33,117 nt of DNA from assembly GCA_022828125.1 (NCBI GenBank), contig JAJEJD010000017.1, positions 1 through 33,117 of the forward strand, in the 5' to 3' direction. Below are positions 13,599 to 20,905 of this stretch, one piece after another (position 1 is the stretch's first letter; each line of letters starts with the position of its first letter). The notes beneath the pieces were generated by a model. It was not told the origin of the DNA. It did no database searches and worked only from the letters and a program-made list of their open reading frames with translations. The stretch comes from a bacterium. GTDB lineage: Bacteria > UBA8248. Made by a program: the position numbers and the translations under genes.

Positions 13599-14693
13599 TC
13601 AGATGGCCAGTTGGGTATCGGCGTCGAAGAAGAAGAGGTTGTCCTCGCGCATGCCCACCCGGGCCTCATCGCCCATGTCGACCCGAAGGGTGGAGGGCGT
13701 GCGCGCCATGATGGAGAGGTCCTCGAAAGCGAGTTCGAGCACCTGATCCGCCCCGTAAGGCTCCAGTAGCAGCACCTTGCTCAGGTGGCCGTCGCCATCG
13801 CCGCCGGCGGCCTTCACGGTAACGTCCTCGGGGCGAATCCCGAGAATTACCTTATCCCTTTGCTTCTCCTCCAGGCGCTTGCGCTGCTCGGGAGACGGCT
13901 CCACGGCGAAGTTCCCGTAGCGGAAGCAAAGCCTCCCGTTTTCCTGCTCCAGCGAACCGGGGATGAGGTTCATGGGCGGCGTGCCCACGAACTGCGCCAC
14001 GAAGGTGTTCGCCGGCTCGTGGTAGACGGCGTAGGGGGAGGCGTACTGCTGGAGCACGCCGTCTTTCATGAGCGCAATCTCATCGGCCATATTCAGGGCT
14101 TCCACCTGATCGTGGGTCACGTAGATCATGGTGGTCTCGAGACGCCGGTGGAGCTTTTTGAGTTCGGCGCGCATCTCGACCCGGAGCGCGGCGTCGAGGT
14201 TCGAGAGCGGCTCGTCCATCAGGAACGCCCAGGGTTCGCGGACGATCGCCCGGCCCAGCGCCACGCGCTGGCGCTGCCCGCCCGAGAGTTCGCGGGGCCT
14301 TCGGGCCATAAGCTCCTCGATGTTCAGCGCCTCGGCCGCCCAGCGGACCTTCTCGTCGATTTCCGCCCTGGTCATCTTCATCATCCGCAAGGGGAAAGCC
14401 AGGTTGTCCCGCACCCGGAGGTGGGGGTAGAGGGCGTAGCTCTGGAACACCATGGCCATGTTGCGCTTGTGGGCCGGAATGTGGCGAACGTCCACCCCGT
14501 CGATGAGAATCGCTCCCTCGGTGGGTTCGAGCAGGCCCGCGACCACGTTCAGGATGGTGGTCTTCCCGCAACCGGACGGGCCGAGCAGGACGACGAACCT
14601 GCCGTCGGCAATCTCCAGGTCCACGTTGTCGACCGCGACCACCTCGCCGTAATTCTTGGTCAAGTTCTCCAGCACGACCTTCGCCATTCTCAT
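13599..14693 (-). CDS. Carbohydrate-type ABC transporter ATP-binding protein (MalK/UgpC-like)
   Basis: The protein is 364 aa. The nucleotide-binding domain carries Walker A GPSGCGKT (38-45), Q-loop Gln84, signature LSGGQRQR (136-143), Walker B LMDE (158-161) and switch His194 in YVTHDQ. About residues 240-364 form the C-terminal OB/TOBE regulatory domain (LGIRPEDV) typical of MalK/UgpC ATPases that serve sugar or polyol importers. It would form the cytoplasmic dimer powering the permeases encoded just upstream. TAGGAG lies six to seven bases before ATG 14693. It is the last gene of the four-gene operon, 20 bp after the MalG-like gene. Confidence 0.95.
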   Translation of the reverse strand: MRMAKVVLENLTKNYGEVVAVDNVDLEIADGRFVVLLGPSGCGKTTILNVVAGLLEPTEGAILIDGVDVRHIPAHKRNMAMVFQSYALYPHLRVRDNLAFPLRMMKMTRAEIDEKVRWAAEALNIEELMARRPRELSGGQRQRVALGRAIVREPWAFLMDEPLSNLDAALRVEMRAELKKLHRRLETTMIYVTHDQVEALNMADEIALMKDGVLQQYASPYAVYHEPANTFVAQFVGTPPMNLIPGSLEQENGRLCFRYGNFAVEPSPEQRKRLEEKQRDKVILGIRPEDVTVKAAGGDGDGHLSKVLLLEPYGADQVLELAFEDLSIMARTPSTLRVDMGDEARVGMREDNLFFFDADTQLAI

Positions 14694-14713
14694 TCGCTCC
14701 TATGGAAAACCGG

Positions 14714-15652
14714 CTAGCCCTTCACCGCCCCCGCCGTCAGCCCGCGCACGAAGTAGCGCTGGAACATGAGAGCCAGGGCGACGGGAATGATGACGCAGGC
14801 GACGCCCGCGGCGTTCATCCGTGCGTAGCTCACCGAGAACTCGGAGACGAAATCGAGCAGCGTCACCGTGATGGGCCGGGTATTCATCGTCTGGGTCAGG
14901 ACGAGCGGGAAGAGGAACTCGTTCCAGCTCGTGAGGAACACGAACACCGCCGCCGTGACGATCGCGGGCGCCGAAAGCGGCAGGATCACCCGCCAGAGAG
15001 TCTGGAAGCGGTTGCAGCCGTCCACGCGGGCGGCGCTCTCGATCTCCTGCGGGACGGTCTCGAAATAGGCGACCAGCACGAATATCGCCAGCGGCAGGGA
15101 TATCGGAATGTAGGCCACGATGAGCCCCATGTAGGTGTCCAGGAGACCGAGCCCGCGGATCATCAGGTAGAACGGGACGATTAGCGATACTTCGGGCACG
15201 ATGCGAGACGCCAGCACGACATAGAAAAGGGACTGCTTTCCCTTGAAGTAAAGACGCGCGAAACCATACGCCGCCAGGCATCCCAATATGACGTTGATGA
15301 TGGTGACGCCCAGCGCCACGACGAAGCTGTTCCACATCGAGGGCAGCACGTCGGCCGTGGGGAACGTGGAATACCCCGCCATGCTCTTGTCGAACGCGAC
15401 GCTCGTGTCGGCGGGTTTCCTGAGGATGATCTCCTCGTAGTTGCCGATGTTCAGCGTGGGCGGAACCCAGTTGGGCGGCACCGACACCACGTCCTTTTCG
15501 AGCTGGAGGCTCGAGTTCAGCATCCAGTAGAAGGGCGAGATGGCGTAGAAGAGCATGACCGCGACGATCAGGTAGAGTACGACCCGCCCCAGGATGGCGG
15601 CCTGGCGGTATCTCTGAATCTCCTTGACGTCGGGAACGCTCGGGGCGGCCAT
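14714..15652 (-). CDS. Carbohydrate-type ABC transporter permease (MalG/UgpE-like)
   Basis: The protein is 312 aa with about six transmembrane segments (first about 24-42, last near 280-300). The cytoplasmic EAA loop at 203-225 (EIESAARVDG then LWRVILP) docks on the ATPase. The stretch FLTSWNEFLFPLVL is typical of the MalG branch. The gene starts 2 bp after the MalF-like stop codon, which indicates tight coupling. The transported solute cannot be told from the permease. Confidence 0.94.
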   Translation of the reverse strand: MAAPSVPDVKEIQRYRQAAILGRVVLYLIVAVMLFYAISPFYWMLNSSLQLEKDVVSVPPNWVPPTLNIGNYEEIILRKPADTSVAFDKSMAGYSTFPTADVLPSMWNSFVVALGVTIINVILGCLAAYGFARLYFKGKQSLFYVVLASRIVPEVSLIVPFYLMIRGLGLLDTYMGLIVAYIPISLPLAIFVLVAYFETVPQEIESAARVDGCNRFQTLWRVILPLSAPAIVTAAVFVFLTSWNEFLFPLVLTQTMNTRPITVTLLDFVSEFSVSYARMNAAGVACVIIPVALALMFQRYFVRGLTAGAVKG

Positions 15653-15654
15653 GC

Positions 15655-16608
15655 TCAGCTCTCCTGCGGCCTGTAGAGGATCTTGATGTAACCGATCGCC
15701 AGGATGAAGGTGGCGATGGCGATCACGTATGAAATCGACGCGCCGGAGCCGAACTGCAGGTTACGGAACGTCTCGACGTAGGTGTACCAGGAGACGAGCG
15801 CCGTCGCGTCACCCGGCCCTCCCTCGGTCAGTATGTAGACCAGGTCGAATGTCTTGATGGAGATGATCGAGGTGTAGACCAGAACGAGAAGAAAGGCCAG
15901 CTTGAGCGCAGGCAGGGTGATGTGCCAGAAACGCCTCGGGGCGCCGGCCTGGTCGACCTTGGCCGCGCTGTAGAGATCCTCGGGTATCGCCTGGAGCGCC
16001 GTCAGGAACAACACGGTGGCGAGGGGCACCTCCTTCCAGACGAAGGCGTTCACGAGGGTGTAGAGCGCGCGATCGGGGTTGCTGAGCCACGTCTGGTACT
16101 TGTCGATGACGCCCAGCGCAACCAGAAGCCCGTTCAGCACCCCGTAGTCGGAATGGTAGATCCACTCCCAGATCAGGCCGTTCGCCACGTAGGGCACCGC
16201 CCAGGGAACGAGAATGAGCGGCACCGCCCATTTGCGCACGCCGGAGCCCAGTTCGTTGAGCGCCAGGGAGAAGATGAGGCCGATCAGGGCCACCGCGATC
16301 ACCGACACCACGACGAAGATGACCGTGTTGATGAGCGCGTTGTAGAAATCCTCGCTCTCCAGGAACATGACGTAGTTCTCGAAACCCACGAAGGGGTTCC
16401 TGTGGGGCCGCTTCAGGTTATAGACGTGGACGCTGACGTAGAACGAATGCAGGATGGGATAGATGTTGAGCAGCACCATCAGGAGCAGCGCGGGCCCCAC
16501 GAAGAACGCCGCGATGCCGCCTTCTGTCTGCATGCGCCGGGCGAACCAGCCCTTCAGGCCCGCCTGCGCGGCCGGTTCCGCCCCTTCGACGGAGAGGATA
16601 TTCGCCAA
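15655..16608 (-). CDS. Carbohydrate-type ABC transporter permease (MalF/UgpA-like), TTG start
   Basis: The protein is 317 aa with about six membrane segments and an EAA loop at 210-233 (EDLYSAAKVDQAGAP then WHITLP). The chosen start is TTG at 16608, because GGAGG lies six bases upstream; no ATG nearby has a comparable site. It pairs with the MalG-like protein to form the heterodimeric channel. A stable stem-loop (16625-16656) lies between the binding-protein gene and this gene and may lower permease expression relative to the binding protein. Confidence 0.93.
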   Translation of the reverse strand: MANILSVEGAEPAAQAGLKGWFARRMQTEGGIAAFFVGPALLLMVLLNIYPILHSFYVSVHVYNLKRPHRNPFVGFENYVMFLESEDFYNALINTVIFVVVSVIAVALIGLIFSLALNELGSGVRKWAVPLILVPWAVPYVANGLIWEWIYHSDYGVLNGLLVALGVIDKYQTWLSNPDRALYTLVNAFVWKEVPLATVLFLTALQAIPEDLYSAAKVDQAGAPRRFWHITLPALKLAFLLVLVYTSIISIKTFDLVYILTEGGPGDATALVSWYTYVETFRNLQFGSGASISYVIAIATFILAIGYIKILYRPQES

Positions 16609-16624
16609 GGAGAACCTCCATCGC

Positions 16625-16656
16625 GCCTCCCCCGGCCGTTTATCGCCGGGGGAGGC
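16625..16656 (-). terminator. Intercistronic stem-loop after the binding-protein gene
   Basis: GCCTCCCCCGGC (16625-16636) and GCCGGGGGAGGC (16645-16656) form a perfect 12-bp stem with an 8-nt loop, in the 60-bp gap between the binding-protein and MalF-like genes. There is no T-tract. Such structures commonly protect the upstream message from 3' exonucleases or partly terminate, giving excess binding protein; here that is an inference. Confidence 0.75.
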
Positions 16657-16668
16657 AATCGCTAACGT

Positions 16669-18006
16669 CTAACCGTAACGCCTCTTCAGTCTGTTCCACT
16701 GCTTGGTCAGGGTCTTGAGCGTGCCCACTATGTCGGCCTGACCCAGGATCGCCTTGTGGACGCGCGGACGCATGAACTGATCCCACTCGGCGTACCAGAC
16801 GGCCTTCTGCCCGTCCTTGGGCTTGCTGAGCGCCATCTGGCTCTCGAACAGTTTCGCCTCACCCCACTTGTTCGCGGCCGAGATGATGTCGGGGTCCTTG
16901 AACAGCGGCGCATGGCCGAAGCCCAGACCGAACTCGGTGAACCACTTCTTCGCCGTGCGGTAGGTGCCCGATTTGTCCTTGCCGCCCAGGAAGTCCACCA
17001 TCTTCCAGGACATCGCCTTGCGGGCGGGGTCCTTCGCGGCCGAGGCGGTCATGCTGTAGGCCCTCGTCCAGCCGCACACGTTGGGCTTCGCGTTGTTGGC
17101 GGTCGGAATCAGCGCCATCTTGATCTTGCCGGCCACCTTGGAGGACTTGGGCTCGTTCGCGGCCCGCAGCCGGTAGTTCGGCAGGATGGCGAAGCTGCCC
17201 GTGCCGCTGCTGAAGGCCTTGAGCGCTGCGACCTCGTTCAGCTCCATGAAGCCGGGCTGCGTGATCTTATGCTTCTTGGCCGCGTCGATGATCCACTGGA
17301 TCGACTGCGCTACCGCGGAATCCGGTTTGTCGTAGCCCATGACGTTGTATTTCTCGTCGACGAACCTTCCGCCCCGGCTGTACATCATGGTGAAGAGCAT
17401 CTCGCCCATCCAGAAGTCGGCTTTGAGGAACTGCAGGAAGGGGTACTCCTGAATCCCCTTGCTCTTGATCTGGAGGCTCTGCTGGACCACCTCGTCCCAG
17501 GTCTTGGGCGGAGCGCCGATGCCCGCCTTCTCCAGGTGCTCCTCGTTGTAGAGGAACGCCATGTGGCCCACGTAGTAGGGCAGGCCGTAGAGTTTGCCGT
17601 TGTAGGTGAGCGCGTCGGCGGTCGGGCCGATGAACTCTTTTCTGTACTCATCCACGCGCGGGAACTCGTCGATGGGATACAGCCAGCCCGCCTCGACGAA
17701 CTCGGCGAGGTGCCCGTCGATCATGTAGATGACGTCCAGGGGCGTTTTGCCTGTGAACTTGACGACCAGCGTGTCGTGGTACTTGCTGCCCGGCGTGTTG
17801 CCGTAGTTGATCTTGACCTTGGCGAGCTTCTCGAATTCGGCGATGCGCTGCTTCACGAAGCTGATGCCGTAGGTCCAGCTGTAGAAGTTGAGCGATTTCA
17901 CCATCGCCGCCGAGGGCGTCGCCCGGGAGACGGGCAAAGCCAGGGCGGCCGTTCCAAGTGCAGCATTGCGAAGGAGTTTCCGACGACTCAATCCGAGCTC
18001 TTTCAT
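16669..18006 (-). CDS. ABC transporter solute-binding protein (family 1, carbohydrate type), Tat-exported
   Basis: The protein is 445 aa. The N-terminus MKELGLSRRKLLRNAALG is a twin-arginine signal (Arg8-Arg9) followed by a hydrophobic stretch and a PSAA cleavage region near residue 34, so the folded protein is exported by Tat. The mature part has the two-lobed family-1 binding-protein character (FTGKTPLDVIYMIDGHLAEF, KLYGLPYYVGHMAFLYNEEHLEKAG, KTWDEVVQQ). It delivers an unknown solute, probably a sugar, polyol or glycerophosphodiester-like compound, to the permeases encoded downstream. ATG 18006 has GGAGG seven bases upstream; a TTG two codons earlier is a poorer choice. It is the first gene of the operon. 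Confidence 0.94.
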   Translation of the reverse strand: MKELGLSRRKLLRNAALGTAALALPVSRATPSAAMVKSLNFYSWTYGISFVKQRIAEFEKLAKVKINYGNTPGSKYHDTLVVKFTGKTPLDVIYMIDGHLAEFVEAGWLYPIDEFPRVDEYRKEFIGPTADALTYNGKLYGLPYYVGHMAFLYNEEHLEKAGIGAPPKTWDEVVQQSLQIKSKGIQEYPFLQFLKADFWMGEMLFTMMYSRGGRFVDEKYNVMGYDKPDSAVAQSIQWIIDAAKKHKITQPGFMELNEVAALKAFSSGTGSFAILPNYRLRAANEPKSSKVAGKIKMALIPTANNAKPNVCGWTRAYSMTASAAKDPARKAMSWKMVDFLGGKDKSGTYRTAKKWFTEFGLGFGHAPLFKDPDIISAANKWGEAKLFESQMALSKPKDGQKAVWYAEWDQFMRPRVHKAILGQADIVGTLKTLTKQWNRLKRRYG

Positions 18007-18285
18007 GGTCAACCCTCCATCGTCGCCCAGGAGAACTGTGCTCCCCTATGGCAGGGCGACCGCCATTCGGGGGCAGAACCAAGCCACAACGCCAATCAAG
18101 AAGCCCTACGCCGGGCTCCTGAATCACTCAGATGTGCAGACGAAGAGATGGGAAGCATTTTACGGCAGGAGGCGAAACGGGGCACGAAGGCCCTGGAGGC
18201 GACGATACCACCGGTTCGCGATTCCCACTCTCCGGCGTTCGATAAATCCTCTTGCAACCTCAACCAGCCTTACAAGTATGCCGAA
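18007..18285 (-). other. Long untranslated leader of the carbohydrate ABC operon
   Basis: About 270 nt separate the candidate promoter from the binding-protein ATG. On the coding strand there are small inverted pairs, for example GAGCCC with GGGCTT near 18103-18120 and AGGAGA near 18030. I recognise no known riboswitch or conserved RNA in it. No convincing open reading frame is present. Confidence 0.35.
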
Positions 18286-18314
18286 ATGCTAGCAGGGTTC
18301 CCCTAGACTGTCAA
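18286..18314 (-). promoter_or_regulatory. Candidate sigma70-type promoter of the carbohydrate ABC operon
   Basis: On the minus strand, a perfect -35 TTGACA (18309-18314), a 17-nt spacer and TAGCAT (18286-18291, four of six matches) lie upstream of the binding-protein gene. Spacing is optimal. The predicted transcript starts near 18279. Confidence 0.5.
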
Positions 18315-18365
18315 TTTTGCGCTTTTTGGGGTTGTGGCAAAAGTTCGACGAAGGAGGAATGATTG

Positions 18366-18440
18366 TGTAGGGACAACCCTCCGTGGTTGTCCTTTTGCAG
18401 GATGGTGGCAATCAGGACAGGCACGGAGGCCTGTCCCTAC
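18366..18440. repeat. 28-bp palindrome family, expanded tandem form
   Basis: Two stem-loops lie in a row: GTAGGGACAACC with GGTTGTCC (18366-18391) and AGGACAGGC with GCCTGTCC (18414-18436). The outermost bases are GTAGGGACA and TGTCCCTAC, as in the compact 28-bp members, so this looks like a member split open by about 45 bp. Little else is seen in 18315-18555 apart from the solitary arm at 18474. Confidence 0.6.
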
Positions 18441-18473
18441 GAAAGCATCACGTCGTCGACCGGGGCCATAAAC

Positions 18474-18490
18474 GGACTTTTCCAACAGCC
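18474..18490. repeat. Solitary terminus of the mosaic inverted-repeat element
   Basis: GGACTTTTCCAACAGCC matches the right-hand terminus of the larger elements (compare TTTTCCAACAGCCCC at the end of copy 4), but no arms or centre are attached. It may be a deletion relic. Confidence 0.5.
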
Positions 18491-18555
18491 GCTTTTCGGC
18501 AGGTTTCAGGAAATCCCCGCCCGGCGAGCCGTCGTCTTCGGGCGGAGGCTTCCCC

Positions 18556-18948
18556 CTAGCTGCGCGAGACGAGCTCGATGCTGATGTCGTCCGGCCCCCG
18601 GATGAAGGCGATTTTCGTGCCCGGGCCGATCTCCCACGGGTCGCAGATGAAGTCGGCCCCTTTCGCGCGCAGGTCGGCCTCGGCGCTGTCCATGTCGTCG
18701 ACGACGAGGCCGAAATGATCCAGCCCGTATCGCGGATCGCTCGTCGTGCGGACGGGGTTCTCGCCCTCCGCCCGGCCCGACACCAGAAAACTCATGCCGT
18801 TCAGATCGAAGCTGAAGATTGGCGAGCCGCCCAGGTCGCCCTCGTCCACCACCTTGGCGCCGAACATCTCCTCCCAGAACTTTCTGGCCGCGTGGGGGTC
18901 TTCGCTTCGGAAGTGCATGTGATCGTAACCATAGGTGGGCATGGACAT
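18556..18948 (-). CDS. VOC superfamily protein (glyoxalase-like)
   Basis: The protein is 130 aa. The first module has MPTYGYDHMHFRSEDPHAAR and the second GLDHFGLVVDDMDSAEADL then ISIELVSR. His in DHMHF, His in LDHFGLV and Glu in SIELV are the expected metal ligands. It could be a lactoylglutathione-lyase-like, epimerase-like or dioxygenase-like enzyme. GGAGGGG lies before ATG 18948. It has its own upstream promoter candidate and is bracketed by repeats, so it is probably monocistronic. It shares only fold-level features with the VOC gene at 11520. Confidence 0.9.
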   Translation of the reverse strand: MSMPTYGYDHMHFRSEDPHAARKFWEEMFGAKVVDEGDLGGSPIFSFDLNGMSFLVSGRAEGENPVRTTSDPRYGLDHFGLVVDDMDSAEADLRAKGADFICDPWEIGPGTKIAFIRGPDDISIELVSRS

Positions 18949-19033
18949 CGTTTCCCCTCCAGAAAAAGTAAGCCGAAAAAGGGGAGGCCTCTTCCCTCCC
19001 GGCAGCTCCGGTCGAATCTGTGTATGTGTGGAA

Positions 19034-19064
19034 ATTATAGAGGCGTCACTGGCGGGATTGTCAA
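19034..19064 (-). promoter_or_regulatory. Candidate promoter with two perfect consensus hexamers
   Basis: On the minus strand TTGACA (19059-19064) and TATAAT (19034-19039) are both exact sigma70 consensus sequences. The spacer is 19 nt, two longer than optimal. It lies about 85 bp upstream of the VOC gene and 13 bp from the edge of repeat copy 6. Confidence 0.5.
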
Positions 19065-19077
19065 CAGCGCGGATTCG

Positions 19078-19275
19078 GAGACCGTTGAAAAACCCCCTGA
19101 GAGGGGAATGGCAACCCTCTGAAAGGGAAACCCCTTAAAGGCAACCCCCCCTACCCCCCCTTGTCAGGGGGGTATTAAAAAGGCGATGCGCCCTCGCCGG
19201 ACTGAGGGGGTTTTGCTTTTTCTTGCCCCCCTGACAAGGGGGGGTAGGGGGGGTTGCCTTTCCTATCCGAAAAGG
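19078..19275. repeat. Mosaic inverted-repeat element, copy 6 (right terminus missing)
   Basis: The copy starts GACCGTTGAAAAACCCCCTG and continues with GAGGGGAATGGCAACC and CTGAAAGGGAAACCCC, which is the inverted form of the right flank of copy 4. Then come the standard arms (left from about 19143, right about 19224-19257) around a centre in the same orientation as copy 4. After the right arm there is only a weak AAAAGGGCTTCTCCCC and no CTTTTTCAACAGCCCC. Confidence 0.85.
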
Positions 19276-19306
19276 GCTTCTCCCCTCCCCGGTCGGTTTT
19301 GACCCC

Positions 19307-19684
19307 TCACCCTCCCGGCAGGATGACGTAGAGATCCTCCCCGTCGACCTCCACGGGAAAGCGCTGGACTTTCCGCCTGCGGTTGGCGAGGCATTCCCCC
19401 GTCCTGACCTCGAACTCCCAGCCGTGCATGGGACACGCGACCACGTCCGCCTCATCGCGCGCGTAACCCTCGCGCACCCTGCCGTCATCTTCAACATACG
19501 CCGTTATCTCGCGGAAGAGGTTCCCCGAGCAAACGGGGCCCTGCTGGTGCGGGCATTTGTCTTCCAGCGCGAAAAAGCCGTCGCTCAGCCGGAATATGCC
19601 GAGATTCAGGCCGCCCAGTTCGAGGCGAATGCGCTCGCCTGGGCCAATCTCGGAGGCGCGCGCCGCCCAGAGCCTGCGCGCCAT
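19307..19684 (-). CDS. Rieske-type [2Fe-2S] ferredoxin-like protein
   Basis: The protein is 125 aa, a stand-alone Rieske domain. Cluster ligands are Cys44-x-His46 (KCPHQQG) and Cys84-x2-His87 (ACPMHGWEF), with a somewhat long 37-residue interval. It should carry electrons in the cytoplasm, like the small ferredoxins of ring-hydroxylating dioxygenases or the NirD-like proteins. The ATG at 19684 immediately follows the TAG of the amidohydrolase gene with no gap, so translation is probably coupled and the two proteins may act in one reaction sequence. No oxygenase subunit or reductase is in the window. Confidence 0.92.
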   Translation of the reverse strand: MARRLWAARASEIGPGERIRLELGGLNLGIFRLSDGFFALEDKCPHQQGPVCSGNLFREITAYVEDDGRVREGYARDEADVVACPMHGWEFEVRTGECLANRRRKVQRFPVEVDGEDLYVILPGG

Positions 19685-20797
19685 CTATGCACACACTTCC
19701 AGATTCACCGTCTTCTCCGTGAAGCGGAAGACGCTTAAGGCGTTCTCGCCCATGATCTTGCGGCGGCCCGCGTCGCTTAAGAACGGGAGGTCAGCGACCG
19801 CCGAAGGCTCGTCGTAATCGAAATGGGGCCAGTCGCTCGCGAAGATGAAGGTGTTCTCCGCGTCGAGCATCTCGAAGAACATCTTCAGGTGCTTTCTCGG
19901 CATATCCTCCATCGGCTGGGTGCCGAAGTAGAAATCCCTGATGTATTCGCTCGGCAGCTTTCTGAGCAGGGGGGCTTCCACGCGGCGGCGCATGTATTCG
20001 GTGTCGAGGCGGTACATGAGGCCCGCCACCCATGTGATGCCGCTTTCCTGAAAGACGATCTTGAGGTCCGGGAACCGCTCGGGCACCCCCTCCATCACCA
20101 TGCTCACGAGCTGCACCTGGTTGCACCACGTCATGTCCAGCGCGTGGCTCTCGACGAAGGAGGGAAACTTGGCGAAGCTCGAGAGGTCCGGCCCCAGGAA
20201 GTTCGCGTGCAGGACGATCGGGAGGCCGTGGTGCTGCGCCGCTTCGTAGATGGGGTTGTACGCCTCAGCCCCCAGGGGAAGCTCTACGCTCCCGAGCATC
20301 TCCACCCCGCAAACCGCCGGATTGCCCGCCACGCGATCAATCATCTTCGCCGCGCGCTCGGGGTCGCGGCCTGCCGCCACCACCAGCGTGTAGATTCCCT
20401 CCTCGGGCGCGCATACGCCGTCCAGCATGTAGTCGATGTAGCCGTTGCAGATGTCCATGGCGTGGTTCGCGTTTCGCACGAACTCGACCATGAGCATGTA
20501 GGTGGGGATCATGACGATGGTGTCGATGCCGAAGCGCTCCATCACGACGGGGATGTCGGCGGGACTCGACATGCCGAGCATCTCGTCCTGATCGCCCTTG
20601 CCGCCTGCAGCCCCCCGCACGGTGCGGCCGTGGAGCATGACGTCGTACTGATCCCCCACCAGGGCGGGCATGTGGTACTGCCCGCTCCAGTCGGCGAAGC
20701 GCTCGACGGAGGGGCCCTTGAGATACTTGGCGAAATCGCGGATTTCCTCGAGATAGTGCGCGTCGGCGTCCACGACGTGCATGCCCCGGTAGCCCAT
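19685..20797 (-). CDS. Amidohydrolase-2 family metal-dependent hydrolase/decarboxylase
   Basis: The protein is 370 aa from ATG 20797 (GGAG about ten bases upstream); the longer open frame to 21073 has no ribosome-binding site and would cross the divergent gene. It is a TIM-barrel of the ACMSD / LigW / gamma-resorcylate decarboxylase group: VVDADAHYLEE at the N-terminus (Asp10, Asp12, His14 in place of HxH), His197 in IVLHANF, and the invariant Asp322 in FASDWPHFDYDE. It is likely a decarboxylase or hydrolase of a small carboxylated ring or semialdehyde. It is coupled to the downstream Rieske gene and divergent from the CoA-transferase gene. Confidence 0.9.
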   Translation of the reverse strand: MGYRGMHVVDADAHYLEEIRDFAKYLKGPSVERFADWSGQYHMPALVGDQYDVMLHGRTVRGAAGGKGDQDEMLGMSSPADIPVVMERFGIDTIVMIPTYMLMVEFVRNANHAMDICNGYIDYMLDGVCAPEEGIYTLVVAAGRDPERAAKMIDRVAGNPAVCGVEMLGSVELPLGAEAYNPIYEAAQHHGLPIVLHANFLGPDLSSFAKFPSFVESHALDMTWCNQVQLVSMVMEGVPERFPDLKIVFQESGITWVAGLMYRLDTEYMRRRVEAPLLRKLPSEYIRDFYFGTQPMEDMPRKHLKMFFEMLDAENTFIFASDWPHFDYDEPSAVADLPFLSDAGRRKIMGENALSVFRFTEKTVNLEVCA

Positions 20798-20905
20798 GGC
20801 TATCTCCTGTGAGGCGTTCTGTTGATTCCAAAAGGTTTCGCCGGATGATAGCATTCTCCCCGTTTCCTGAACACGCAGGCGAAGGCTTTCTCGTGAGGAC
20901 AACCC

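Noticed and set aside
18007-18285. Known riboswitch in the leader of the carbohydrate ABC operon
   Set aside because: No conserved core of a familiar riboswitch class could be recognised by eye.
16756-18306. 516-codon plus-strand open frame opposite the binding-protein gene
   Set aside because: It is the antisense shadow of the Tat-exported binding protein; it has no family motif and the composition typical of a reversed GC-rich gene.
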